The translations under genes were made by a program, and so were the position numbers. From the NCBI RefSeq assembly GCF_021044685.1, contig NZ_CP088014.1, positions 3,954,001 through 4,018,000 of the forward strand: a DNA stretch of 64,000 nt, in the 5' to 3' direction. This DNA is from Bradyrhizobium daqingense (GTDB lineage: Bacteria; Pseudomonadota; Alphaproteobacteria; Rhizobiales; Xanthobacteraceae). A model generated the notes under the pieces. That model made no database searches. It saw only the letters and a program-made list of their open reading frames with translations, and was not told the DNA's origin. The stretch's first letter is position 1, and each line of letters opens with the position of its first letter. Positions 17,311 through 26,066 of this stretch are shown here, one piece after another.

Positions 17311-17872
17311 CAGGCGGGGGCGCCGTCGTCCCCGCGCCGAGCGACCTTTGCACCATCACGGTATCGGACCAGCGGCCGTGGCGATAGGCGACGCCGCAGA
17401 GCAGCCCGGCGCGCGCGAAGCCGAACTTCTCGTGCAGCGCCAGCGAGGGCGCGTTGTCGGCATCGATATAGCCGATCATCTGGCGAAAGCCGGCCGCCGC
17501 GCAGGCATCGATCAGGTCCTGGAGCAAGAGCCGTCCGACGCCGCGGCCGAGATGCTCGTGATGAACATAGATCGAGTGTTTCGCCGTGTAGCGATAGGCC
17601 GGCCGCTTGCGGAATTGCACCGCATAGGCATAGCCCACGACCTCGCCGCGAAAGATCGCGACCAGATGCGGCAGGCGGGTCTGCTTCAGATTCTTGCGCC
17701 GGTCGCGCAGATCGTCCGGTTCGGGTGCGCCGGTTCCCTCGACCTCGCGCGGCACGCCATTGCGGACATGATGGCGGTAGATCGCCAGCATCGCTTCGAC
17801 GTCGCCCTCGCGTGAGGGCCGGACCAGAACCCGTTCTTCGCTCGCTCGCGCGGCTGTTTCGTTCATCGGCAC
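17291..17872 (-). CDS. GNAT N-acetyltransferase, phosphinothricin-acetyltransferase-like
   Basis: The 193-residue protein has one GNAT domain (about 15-175). The acetyl-CoA motif A is SIYVHHEHLGRGVGRLLLQDL and motif B is the NAPSLALHEKFGF segment, both typical of the Pat/Bar/YncA group. It would transfer acetyl from acetyl-CoA to an amine such as an amino acid analogue. The start is GTG at 17872 (directly after the upstream stop) or ATG at 17866. It follows the PLP decarboxylase with no gap, so the two are co-transcribed. Acetylation of an amine made by that decarboxylase is possible but unproven. Confidence 0.88.
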   Translation of the reverse strand: MPMNETAARASEERVLVRPSREGDVEAMLAIYRHHVRNGVPREVEGTGAPEPDDLRDRRKNLKQTRLPHLVAIFRGEVVGYAYAVQFRKRPAYRYTAKHSIYVHHEHLGRGVGRLLLQDLIDACAAAGFRQMIGYIDADNAPSLALHEKFGFARAGLLCGVAYRHGRWSDTVMVQRSLGAGTTAPPPVTAPGR

Positions 17873-20230
17873 CTACTCGGCAACGACGTAAGTATAGAGC
17901 CCGATGCGGCCGTTCGCATCGATCTCCTTGTAGACGCCCTGGATTTCCACATCGAAGCCCGGAAACGTATTGAAGCAGGTTTCGAACATCTTGAGATAAT
18001 CGATCATGGGCTTGGCTCGTTCCGTGAGCCGCTCGCCGGGCACGATCGTGGCGATGCCGGGCGGATAGACCACGAACGGCGTGGTGGCGATGCGGCCTGC
18101 GATCGCCTCGATCGGCAGATAGTCGACGTCGTTGCGGAACAGATAGCGCGCGGCATCGCGCGGCGACATCGCGATCTCAGGCATGTGCTCGGGCATGAAC
18201 TGCCGGGCCTGAAGCGCGCTGACGTCCGCGGCACGGAAGAAGCGGTGCATCTCGCCGCAGAGGTCGCGCAGCCGCGCGCCAGCGTAGCGCGCCTGCCGCC
18301 GCACGTAGAACTCGGGGATGACGTCGGCCAGCAGCGCGTTGTCGTCGTGCAGCTTCTTGAACGCGACGAGGCCCGAGATCAGCGTGCCGGCCTTGCTCGC
18401 CTCGACGCCAGGCGTGAGCAGGAAGAGCATCGAGTTGAGGTCGTTTTTCTCGGGGACGATGCGGTTTTCGCGTAAGTATTGCGCGACGACCGGCGCGGGG
18501 ATGCCGTGGTCGGCGTAGGCGCCGGTGGTGCGGTCGAAACCGGGCGTGAGCAGAGTCAGCTTGTTCGGGTCGGTCATGGCAAAGCCCTCGGTGAGGCCGG
18601 GGAAGCCATGCCAGGCGCTGTCTGGGGAAAGCTGCCAGAGCGCGGGATTGGTGGCGAGCTCGTCGGTGGAGAGAGTCTCCCAGGCGACGTTGTGCACAGC
18701 GCCAGGGCGGCTGACGTCCGGAATGGCGACGCGGTCCGGGACGAACGGCTCGAAGAACCAGCGCCGCTCCGGGTTCTGCTCCTTCTCCTCGAACTCCCGG
18801 CGCATCGCCCGAATCTTCTTGCGCAGCTCGATGCCGAGGCGGATCGTATCGTCCCACAACACTTCGCCGGAGCGACCCTTCATCATCTGCGCGCCGACGT
18901 CCAGCGAGGCGAACAGCGGATAGAATGGCGACGTGGAGGCGTGCTGCATGAAGCTCTCGTTGAAGCGGCGATGCTCGACGCGCCGCTTCTGGCCGCGGAT
19001 GTGACGATCCTTGATGTGGATCTGGGAGGCCTGCGAGAAGCTCGCGAGCTGCTTGTGCGTCGACTGGGTCGCGATGATGCCGGGCGCCTCCGGGGGAAGA
19101 TTGGCCAGACCCATGGCGAAGCGGCCGGCATAGAGCGGATGGAATTTCATGAAGCCGGCCCAGGCCTCGTCGAACAGAATGTACTCGCAGAGATGGCCGA
19201 CGCGCTTGAGGATCATCTCGGCGCTGTGGATCGTGCCGTCATAGGTGCATTGCTCGACGACGGCGACGCGGAACGGCCGTTCCTTGCGCCAGGCGTCCTT
19301 GTCCATGACAAGTGGATGATTGTGGATTGCCTCGCGCAAGGTCTTCTCGTCGAGCATGTCCCAGCGCATCGGGCCGATCAGGCCCCATGCGTTGCGGATG
19401 GTCGGCACGTAGATTGGCACGCCGCCATTGATCATCAGCGCGCCATGATGGGCGGCCTTGTGGTTGTTGCGGTCGAACAGCACGAGATCGCCGTCGGTGA
19501 CGAGCGCGCCGAGCGCGACCTTGTTCGAGGTCGAGGTGCCGTTGAGCACGAAATAAGTCTTCTCCGCACCGAAGATTTGCGCAGCCTCCTTCTGCGCCCT
19601 CAGCGCGGGGCCTTCATGCGTGAGGAGGTCGCCGAGATCGAGCACGGAATTGTCGAGGTCGTCGCGGAACACGGACTCGCCGAGATGCTCGACGAAGACC
19701 CGGCCGATCGGGCTGCGGTTGTAGAACACGCCGCCATTGTGCCCCGGGCAGGTCCAGAGTTGGTTGCCTTCCTCGGCATAATCGACCAGCGCGCCGAAGA
19801 ACGGCGTCTTCAGCGTTTCGGCATATTGCTTCAGCCGGCTGATCAGGTTTTTGGCGATGAAGGTCGGGGTCTCCTCGGAGAGAAAGACGTAGCCGTCGAT
19901 GAAGTCGAGCACCTCGACCGGCAAATCCTCGAACCTCTTGCGGCGGATCAGGAGGATGATCGGGAAGTCGAGGCCGCGCCGCCGCATCAGGTTGATCAGC
20001 GCCGAGGTCTTGCCTTCAAGGCCCTTCTTGCCCCAATCCACCACCATGCAGCCGATCGCGGCGTCGGTCTGCACCGCCATCTCGGCATCCTCGAGCTTGC
20101 GGGCACGAACCACCTCGAAGCCGGAGCGCTGGATCTCCTCGATGATCTGATTGAAGCGGACGCCTTCGAGATCGTCAGCGTCGAACACAGGTGCGGCGAA
20201 CAGGAAGTTGAAGCGCTTGAAATAGTCCAT
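17873..20230 (-). CDS. Orn/Lys/Arg-type PLP decarboxylase
   Basis: Starting at ATG 20230, the 785-residue protein has the layout of large acid-inducible-type decarboxylases: an N-terminal CheY-like wing (about 1-130), a PLP fold (about 145-560) and a C-terminal domain. Lys393, in the motif QSTHKQLASFSQ, should bind PLP. The segment DEAWAGFMKFHPLYAG carries the cofactor aspartate. It would remove CO2 from arginine, lysine or ornithine; the sequence does not decide which. A GTG at 20269 would add 13 residues and is less likely. It is immediately followed by the GNAT gene. Confidence 0.92.
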   Translation of the reverse strand: MDYFKRFNFLFAAPVFDADDLEGVRFNQIIEEIQRSGFEVVRARKLEDAEMAVQTDAAIGCMVVDWGKKGLEGKTSALINLMRRRGLDFPIILLIRRKRFEDLPVEVLDFIDGYVFLSEETPTFIAKNLISRLKQYAETLKTPFFGALVDYAEEGNQLWTCPGHNGGVFYNRSPIGRVFVEHLGESVFRDDLDNSVLDLGDLLTHEGPALRAQKEAAQIFGAEKTYFVLNGTSTSNKVALGALVTDGDLVLFDRNNHKAAHHGALMINGGVPIYVPTIRNAWGLIGPMRWDMLDEKTLREAIHNHPLVMDKDAWRKERPFRVAVVEQCTYDGTIHSAEMILKRVGHLCEYILFDEAWAGFMKFHPLYAGRFAMGLANLPPEAPGIIATQSTHKQLASFSQASQIHIKDRHIRGQKRRVEHRRFNESFMQHASTSPFYPLFASLDVGAQMMKGRSGEVLWDDTIRLGIELRKKIRAMRREFEEKEQNPERRWFFEPFVPDRVAIPDVSRPGAVHNVAWETLSTDELATNPALWQLSPDSAWHGFPGLTEGFAMTDPNKLTLLTPGFDRTTGAYADHGIPAPVVAQYLRENRIVPEKNDLNSMLFLLTPGVEASKAGTLISGLVAFKKLHDDNALLADVIPEFYVRRQARYAGARLRDLCGEMHRFFRAADVSALQARQFMPEHMPEIAMSPRDAARYLFRNDVDYLPIEAIAGRIATTPFVVYPPGIATIVPGERLTERAKPMIDYLKMFETCFNTFPGFDVEIQGVYKEIDANGRIGLYTYVVAE

Positions 20231-20329
20231 GTTGGATTCCGAATGTGCAGGAGATACAGCTCTCGGCACATTCGATGACAGTTAAATGACAGGAGCCCAG
20301 TGCCGCGGCGAGTTCGAGTGCCGGAGGCT

Positions 20330-22534
20330 TCAGTTCAGCAGCTTGTCCAGCGTGATCGGGAAACGCCGGATACGCTTGCCGGTGGCATGATAGACCGCGT
20401 TCGCGATCGCCGCGGGCACGCCGACGATGCCGATTTCGCCGAGACCCTTGACGCCCAACCTGTTGATGTGGTCGTCGGGCTCGTCGACGAAAATCACGTC
20501 GATGTCGTGGACGTCGGCGTTTACGGGAATGTGGTATTCGGCGATGTTGGCGTTCATGATGCGGCCGAAGCGGTGATCCATCACCGTCTCCTCGTGCAGC
20601 GCCATCCCGATCCCCCAGACCACGCCCCCCATGATCTGGCTGTGGCCCGTCTTGGTGTTCAAGATGCGTCCAGCCGCGATGGCGCTCACGATCCGCGTGA
20701 CGCGGACGACGCCGAGTTCTTCATCCACCTTGACCTCGGCAAAGACGGCAGAATGCGTGTTGCGCGCATGCGACTTGTCCTCGGCAAACTCGTTCAGTTT
20801 CTCCTTCTCGATCCGTTCGACTTGGCCATGGCGCATCGCATCAGCGATTGAAACGGCGCGGCTGCGGTCGGCGGCCTTGGCAACCGTCCCGTCGACGAGA
20901 ATGATGTCCGGGGGATCGACGGCGGCGAGCGGCGAGGCAGGCATCGCCTTGGCGTATCGTGCGAGCTCGCGGCGAATCTCTTCGGCCGCGCCCAGCACGG
21001 CGTGCGCGCTCGAGGCGGCCATCCATGAGCCGCCTTCCACGGGTGCCTGCGGCAGGGTCGAGTCCGCGAGCTTGACGCTGATGTTCTCGATCGGTAGGCC
21101 GAGGGCATCGGCCGCGACCTGCGCCACGATGGTATAGGTGCCTGTGCCGATATCGGACGCGGCGCAGGAGACCTCGGCATGGCCGTTGGAAGTCAGCACG
21201 ATGCGGACGGCGACCGGCATCTGCAGCGCCTCCCACACGCCCGTTGCCATACCCCAGCCGACGAGTTCCTTGCCGTCGCGCATCGAGCGGAGTGCGGGAT
21301 TGCGGCGGCTCCAGCCGAAAGCTACCGCGCCGCGGGCGTAACATTCGCGCAACTGCTTGCTGGTGTAGGGCAGGTCTCCGGTCTGGTCGCGATCCGAGTA
21401 GCATCTCAGACGCAGCTCGATCGGGTCGAGCTTGAGCGCGACGGCCAGTTCGTCCATGGCGCATTCGAGCGCGCAGACGCCCGTTGCGGCTCCCGGCGCG
21501 CGCATGTCGCAGGGGGTGGAGACGTCGAGGTCGACCAGCTTGTGGGAATGGTGGCTGTTGGGGCTCTTGTAGAGCTGCTCGGCCCAGCCGGTGTCGTTGC
21601 GCGAGAAATCCTCGTAGCGGGAGGTCACGGCAATCGCTTCATGAATGATCGCATCGAGCGTGCCATCAGGCTTGGCACCGAGCGCAACGCGCTCGATGGT
21701 CATGGGACGAAAGCCCAGGCCGTACATCTGCTGTCGCGTCAGCACGACGCGGACAGATCGCTTCAGTGCGAGAGCGGCAAGCGTTGCCAGCACCACCTGG
21801 TGCTGCGGCCGCAGGCCCGACCCGAAGGCGCCGCCGACATAGGGCGAGATCACGCGGATGTCGTCCGGCTTCTTGCCGAGAACGCTGCAAAGAAACTTCT
21901 GCACGTTCTGAACGCCCTGCGTCTTGTCGTAGACCGTGAGCCTGCCGCCGCCGTCCCAGACCGCCGTCGTCGCATAGAGCTCCATCGGATTGTGATGCTC
22001 GCTGGGAATGACGTAGTCCGCCTCGTGGCGAACGGCCGCCCGCGCCAGCGCTGCTGTCGCGTCACCACGCGGCTTGTGCGGCTGGTCCACTTTGGCGGCC
22101 TTGCCGCGTTCGGATTCGAGATCGGTCGCAAACGCCTCCTGCTCATATTCAACGCGAACAAGGGTTGCGGCGAACTTGGCGGTCTCCCAATCCTCGGCGA
22201 CGACGAGTGCGACGGGCTGGCCGTTGAACTTGATCCTGTCGTCGTAGAGCGGCCGGAAGGGCGAGCCCTTCTCCGGCGCCACTTCGTCCTTCCAGGCTTC
22301 GTCCTTGTCGGCGAGGGGCGGGCGATGCGCATGGGTGAACACGTCGACCACGCCTTTCACCTTCATCGCCTCGCTCGTGTCGAGGCGAGCAATGCGCCCG
22401 CGCGGAATGGTGGCCTCGATCACGAAGCCATGAAGCAGACGATCCGCTGCGAATTCACCGGCATATTTGGCAGCCCCAGTGACCTTGGCCCGGCCGTCGA
22501 CGCGCGACGTTGGTGTTCCGACATAGGCGTTCAT
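20330..22534 (-). CDS. paoC: Aldehyde oxidoreductase, molybdenum-binding subunit (PaoC-like)
   Basis: The 734-residue protein is a xanthine-oxidase-family large subunit close in length and layout to PaoC. Motifs include the Moco-contacting GGAFGSGLRPQHQ and ASDIGTGTYTIVAQ. The active-site glutamate is Glu700 in the motif KGLGEIGIVGVPAA. It would oxidise aldehydes (aromatic aldehydes in the characterised PaoABC) to acids using the molybdenum cytosine-dinucleotide cofactor. It is the last gene of an A-B-C operon, 7 bases after paoB. The exact substrate is unknown. Confidence 0.93.
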   Translation of the reverse strand: MNAYVGTPTSRVDGRAKVTGAAKYAGEFAADRLLHGFVIEATIPRGRIARLDTSEAMKVKGVVDVFTHAHRPPLADKDEAWKDEVAPEKGSPFRPLYDDRIKFNGQPVALVVAEDWETAKFAATLVRVEYEQEAFATDLESERGKAAKVDQPHKPRGDATAALARAAVRHEADYVIPSEHHNPMELYATTAVWDGGGRLTVYDKTQGVQNVQKFLCSVLGKKPDDIRVISPYVGGAFGSGLRPQHQVVLATLAALALKRSVRVVLTRQQMYGLGFRPMTIERVALGAKPDGTLDAIIHEAIAVTSRYEDFSRNDTGWAEQLYKSPNSHHSHKLVDLDVSTPCDMRAPGAATGVCALECAMDELAVALKLDPIELRLRCYSDRDQTGDLPYTSKQLRECYARGAVAFGWSRRNPALRSMRDGKELVGWGMATGVWEALQMPVAVRIVLTSNGHAEVSCAASDIGTGTYTIVAQVAADALGLPIENISVKLADSTLPQAPVEGGSWMAASSAHAVLGAAEEIRRELARYAKAMPASPLAAVDPPDIILVDGTVAKAADRSRAVSIADAMRHGQVERIEKEKLNEFAEDKSHARNTHSAVFAEVKVDEELGVVRVTRIVSAIAAGRILNTKTGHSQIMGGVVWGIGMALHEETVMDHRFGRIMNANIAEYHIPVNADVHDIDVIFVDEPDDHINRLGVKGLGEIGIVGVPAAIANAVYHATGKRIRRFPITLDKLLN

Positions 22535-22541
22535 CGGACCC

Positions 22542-23558
22542 TCATGCGATCTTCTTGTGAGCTTGTGATTGCGGCGTTGCGCTCGTGGCCTGCATCAGCG
22601 TACGCACCACGGCGCGGCGCGCCAGCTCGATCTTGAATCCATTTTGGGAACGAGCGGTTGCTCCCTGCAGCAGCAGGTCGGCGGCGCGTCCAAAATGATC
22701 TGCAGTTGCGGCCTGGCCCCGCAACGCCGCTTCGGCCTCGAGGCTCCGCCAGGGCTTGTGAGCCACGCCGCCGAGGGCAAGACGCGCTTCGCTGATCGCG
22801 TTACCCTCCAGCTCGAGCGCGGCCGCGACCGAGACCAGGGCGAAAGCGTAGGACAGCCGGTCGCGGATCTTCAGATAGCTGTAGTTCCGGGCGAAGCTGT
22901 GCGGCGGCAGTTCGATGGCAGTGATGATCTCACCTCTGCCGAGAATCGTATCGAGATGAGGCTTGTCGTCCGGAAGCCGATGGAAATCCGTCAGCGCAAC
23001 GGTGCGCGCCCCGGTGGGACTTGCGATGTGCACGAGCGCGCCGAGTGCGGCCAGCGCGACGCTCATGTCGGATGGATTGGTCGCGATGCAGGACTTGCTG
23101 GTGCCGAGGATGGCGTGGTTACGGTTGAGCCCATCGAGTGCCGAGCAGCCCGTGCCGGGGCTTCGCTTGTTGCACGGCGTCGTGGTGTCATAAAAATAGG
23201 CGCAGCGCGTTCGCTGCATCAGATTGCCGCCGACCGAGGCCATGTTGCGCAGCTGGGCGGAGGCGCCGGCCAGGATGGCGCTGGCGAGCAGGGGGTAGCG
23301 CTGCTCGATCAGCGGGTGGTAGGCGAGGTCCGAATTCGGCACCAGGGCGCCGATGCGCAGGCCGCCATCGGCGGTCTCCTCGATCTCGCGAAGCGGCAGG
23401 CGGGAAATGTCGATCAGCCGAGAGGGCCGTTCGACATTCTCCTTCATGAGGTCGATCAGATTGGTGCCGCCGGCAATCAGCTTCGCGCCGGGATCGGCGG
23501 CGAGCAGGCGAATGGCGTCGGCAACGTCGCTCGCGCGGGAATATTGGAAATTGTTCAT
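22542..23558 (-). CDS. paoB: Aldehyde oxidoreductase, FAD/[4Fe-4S] subunit (PaoB-like)
   Basis: I start this 338-residue protein at the ATG at 23558, overlapping the paoA stop as ATGA. The FAD motif LIAGGTNLIDLMKENV lies near residue 30. An insertion with Cys119, Cys129, Cys138 and Cys157 (CAYFYDTTTPCNKR...) matches the extra [4Fe-4S] cluster that marks PaoB and related subunits. It carries electrons between the molybdenum and [2Fe-2S] centres and an external acceptor. Confidence 0.93.
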   Translation of the reverse strand: MNNFQYSRASDVADAIRLLAADPGAKLIAGGTNLIDLMKENVERPSRLIDISRLPLREIEETADGGLRIGALVPNSDLAYHPLIEQRYPLLASAILAGASAQLRNMASVGGNLMQRTRCAYFYDTTTPCNKRSPGTGCSALDGLNRNHAILGTSKSCIATNPSDMSVALAALGALVHIASPTGARTVALTDFHRLPDDKPHLDTILGRGEIITAIELPPHSFARNYSYLKIRDRLSYAFALVSVAAALELEGNAISEARLALGGVAHKPWRSLEAEAALRGQAATADHFGRAADLLLQGATARSQNGFKIELARRAVVRTLMQATSATPQSQAHKKIA

Positions 23559-24046
23559 GATCGGCTCATTGCCTGCTCGATTGCCGCCACGATGTTGGGG
23601 TAGGCGCCGCAGCGGCAGAGATTTCCGCTCATGAGCTCCCGGATCTCGTCGGCATCCTTGGCACGGCCTTCTGCCAGAAGGCCCGCCGCCGAGCAGATCT
23701 GCCCGGGCGTGCAATAGCCGCACTGGAAGGCGTCGTGGTCGATGAAGGCCTGTTGCAGCGGGTGAAGCGCGCCATTCTTGGCGAGCCCTTCAATGGTGGT
23801 GATCTCGGCGCCATCCTTCATGACCGCGAGCGTCAGGCAGGAATTGACCCGCCGGCCGTTGACAAGAACGGTGCAGGCACCGCACTGACCGTGATCGCAG
23901 CCCTTCTTGGTGCCCGTCAGCGCAAGATGATCGCGCAATGCGTCCAGCAGCGTGGTCCAGGGTATGAGATCGAGCGTGTGGCCAACGCCATTGACGACGA
24001 GATGAACCGGAATGCGTTCGGGAATCTCGTGCGTGACATCGCTCAT
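23555..24046 (-). CDS. paoA: Aldehyde oxidoreductase, [2Fe-2S] subunit (PaoA-like)
   Basis: From the ATG at 24046 (AGGGAGCAGG upstream) the protein has 163 residues. Eight cysteines bind two [2Fe-2S] clusters: Cys50, 55, 58 and 70 in the ferredoxin-like domain, and Cys109, 112, 144 and 146 in the C-terminal helical domain. Unlike enterobacterial PaoA, there is no Tat signal peptide. The complex should therefore stay in the cytoplasm unless the start lies further upstream, where no twin-arginine motif is evident. Confidence 0.94.
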   Translation of the reverse strand: MSDVTHEIPERIPVHLVVNGVGHTLDLIPWTTLLDALRDHLALTGTKKGCDHGQCGACTVLVNGRRVNSCLTLAVMKDGAEITTIEGLAKNGALHPLQQAFIDHDAFQCGYCTPGQICSAAGLLAEGRAKDADEIRELMSGNLCRCGAYPNIVAAIEQAMSRS

Positions 24047-24079
24047 GTCCTGCTCCCTGCGCCGGCGACCGAGCCGAGA

Positions 24080-24114
24080 CGTCAGCCATGCTGACGCGGA
24101 GGCACGTCGCCTCC
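24080..24114. promoter_or_regulatory. Twin palindromes upstream of paoA
   Basis: CGTCAGC (24080-24086) pairs with GCTGACG (24090-24096) around CAT. GGAGGC (24098-24103) pairs with GCCTCC (24109-24114) around five bases. They lie 34-68 bases before the paoA start and after the regulator gene on the same strand. They could be an operator, a leader structure or the upstream terminator; there is no T-run. Confidence 0.5.
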
Positions 24115-24189
24115 ACCCGCCAAAGGCGTCCAACGGACAACCGGCTGCTTGGTTCCCCGCCGCGAATTATGACGCCCGCGACACGGCGG

Positions 24190-24696
24190 TCAGCGTTTCG
24201 CCTCGCCGAACACCACGGTCGGCACCGCGCGGTTGACGACCTCGCGTAGCGCGAAGCTGGATTGCACCCGGGCGACGCGAGGCAGGCGCGACAGCTCGGT
24301 GCGGTGGATGCGCTCGAAATCCTGGATATCGCGGGCGAGCACGATCAGGATGTAGTCGTCGGTCCCCGACATCAGGAAACAGCGGACGACCGAGGGGCAT
24401 TTCACCACCTCCGCCTCGAACGCCTTCAGCGCATCGTCGCTCTGGCTCTCGAGCGCGATGCGGACCAGCACCGTCGTCGTGAGGCCGAACTGCGCCAGAT
24501 CGAGCGCGGCATGATAGGCCTGAATATAGCCGTCGTCTTCGAGCGCCTTCTGCCGCCGCGCCATCGCCGTGCTCGACAGGCCAATCTTGTGGGCGAGTTC
24601 GGTGTGGCTCGCCCGCGCATTGGTCGTGAGTTCCGCAAGGATGGCGAGATCTTTCCGGTCGAGGGCCAAGGTTTCGTTTCCAGCGTCAAATGACAT
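24190..24696 (-). CDS. Lrp/AsnC-family regulator, likely controlling ald
   Basis: The 168-residue protein from the ATG at 24696 has an AsnC winged helix (about 10-70; motif HTELAHKIGLSSTAMARRQKALEDDGYI) and a RAM ligand-binding domain (about 75-155; motif CFLMSGTDDYILIVLARD). It is divergent from alanine dehydrogenase across 115 bases. In other proteobacteria and mycobacteria such a pair is AldR with ald, activated by alanine. The same role is inferred here. Confidence 0.93.
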   Translation of the reverse strand: MSFDAGNETLALDRKDLAILAELTTNARASHTELAHKIGLSSTAMARRQKALEDDGYIQAYHAALDLAQFGLTTTVLVRIALESQSDDALKAFEAEVVKCPSVVRCFLMSGTDDYILIVLARDIQDFERIHRTELSRLPRVARVQSSFALREVVNRAVPTVVFGEAKR

Positions 24697-24811
24697 TTCT
24701 GCGCCGGAAACCGGCGCGCGGCCTCCGAGCCTAGCGGATATTTGCACGAAACCAAACCGCCGCGACCGATACGATGATGAACGGAATCAATGTGTTGGGA
24801 AGGATCTGAAG

Positions 24812-25927
24812 ATGCGAGTCGGTGTTCCCAAGGAGATCAAGGTGCAGGAATATCGCGTCGGGCTCACCCCGGGCGCGGTCCGTGAATATGTAGCAGCCGG
24901 TCACCAGGTGTTGGTCGAGACCGGCGCCGGCAGCGGCATCGGTGCCTCCGACGAGGTCTATCGGCGAGCAGGGGCTGCGATCGCCGAGAGCGCGCGCGAT
25001 ATCTTCACCAAGTCCGAGATGATCGTGAAGGTGAAGGAGCCACAAAAAAGCGAATGGGCCCAACTCGGCGAAAACCAGATCCTGTTCACTTATCTCCATC
25101 TCGCGCCGGATCCGGAGCAGGCGAAGGGCCTGCTTGCCTCCGGTTGCACCGCGATCGCCTATGAGACCGTCACCGACGCGAACGGCCACCTCCCGCTGCT
25201 CGCGCCGATGAGCGAAGTCGCCGGCCGCCTCGCGATCGAGGCCGCCGGCGCCGCGCTCAGGCGATCGGCGGGCGGCCGAGGGCTGCTGCTCGGCGGCGTG
25301 CCGGGCGTGCAGCCGGCGCGCGTAGTCGTGCTCGGCGGCGGCGTGGTGGGAACGCAGGCGGCGCGCATGGCCGCAGGCCTCGGCGCTGAAGTCACGGTGA
25401 TCGATCGCTCGATTCCACGTCTGCGCCAGCTGGACGATCTCTTTGTCGGACGGGTGCGCACCCGCTTCTCGACGATCGAGTCGGTCGAGGAGGAGGTGTT
25501 CGCCGCCGACGTCGTGATCGGCGCTGTGCTGGTGCCGGGAGCGAGCGCCCCGAAGCTGGTCACGCGCGCGATGTTGAAGTCGATGCGGCCGGGCGCGGTG
25601 CTGGTCGACGTCGCCATCGACCAGGGCGGCTGCTTCGAGACCTCGCATCCGACCACGCACACCGAGCCGACCTATGAGGTCGACGGCATTGTGCATTATT
25701 GCGTCGCCAATATGCCTGGCGCGGTGCCGGTGACGTCGAGCCAGGCGCTGAACAACGCGACGCTGCCGTTCGGCCTGATGCTGGCGAACAAGGGCTTTGC
25801 CGCGGTGCTGGAAAATCCTCACTTGCGCAACGGCCTCAACGTGCATCGCGGCCGGATCACGAACAAGGCGGTGGCGGAAAGCCTGGGCCTGGAGTTCGCT
25901 CCGGTGGAGAGCGGGCTGGCGGCGTAA
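24812..25927 (+). CDS. ald: Alanine dehydrogenase
   Basis: The 371-residue protein interconverts L-alanine with pyruvate plus ammonia using NAD. Expected active-site residues are Arg15, Lys75 (motif VKVKEPQ) and His96 (motif YLHLAPD). The NAD motif is VVLGGGVVGTQAARMAAGLGA, and the region MPGAVPVTSSQALNNATLP is a family signature. The ATG at 24812 has GGGAAGGA upstream. It is divergent from the AsnC-type regulator, which probably activates it. In rhizobia this enzyme links amino-acid use to carbon metabolism. Confidence 0.96.
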   Translation: MRVGVPKEIKVQEYRVGLTPGAVREYVAAGHQVLVETGAGSGIGASDEVYRRAGAAIAESARDIFTKSEMIVKVKEPQKSEWAQLGENQILFTYLHLAPDPEQAKGLLASGCTAIAYETVTDANGHLPLLAPMSEVAGRLAIEAAGAALRRSAGGRGLLLGGVPGVQPARVVVLGGGVVGTQAARMAAGLGAEVTVIDRSIPRLRQLDDLFVGRVRTRFSTIESVEEEVFAADVVIGAVLVPGASAPKLVTRAMLKSMRPGAVLVDVAIDQGGCFETSHPTTHTEPTYEVDGIVHYCVANMPGAVPVTSSQALNNATLPFGLMLANKGFAAVLENPHLRNGLNVHRGRITNKAVAESLGLEFAPVESGLAA

Positions 25928-25937
25928 GGCCGCCAAC

Positions 25938-26017
25938 CGTCATTGCGAGCGCAGCGAAGCAATCCAGAATCCCTCCACGGAAAGACCCTGGATTGCTTCG
26001 CTACGCTCCCAATGACG
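25938..26017. repeat. Intergenic palindromic repeat (GTCATTGCGAGC family)
   Basis: Left arm 25938-25967 and right arm 25988-26017 are near-perfect inverted copies with the cores GTCATTGCGAGC, GAAGCAATCCAG / CTGGATTGCTTCG and CCAATGACG, separated by about 20 bases. It sits between the convergent ald and monooxygenase genes. The family is a dispersed repeat in Bradyrhizobium and relatives. The long hairpin could also end transcription from both sides. Confidence 0.88.
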
Positions 26018-26066
26018 ACGTGGTGAGAGTAGGATGCAATCGCCACGCTATCGTGGCGGCGACGAC

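Noticed and set aside
18479..20278. A 599-codon plus-strand open frame
   Set aside because: Antisense to the PLP decarboxylase, whose motifs are unmistakable; the opposite frame has no recognisable domain.
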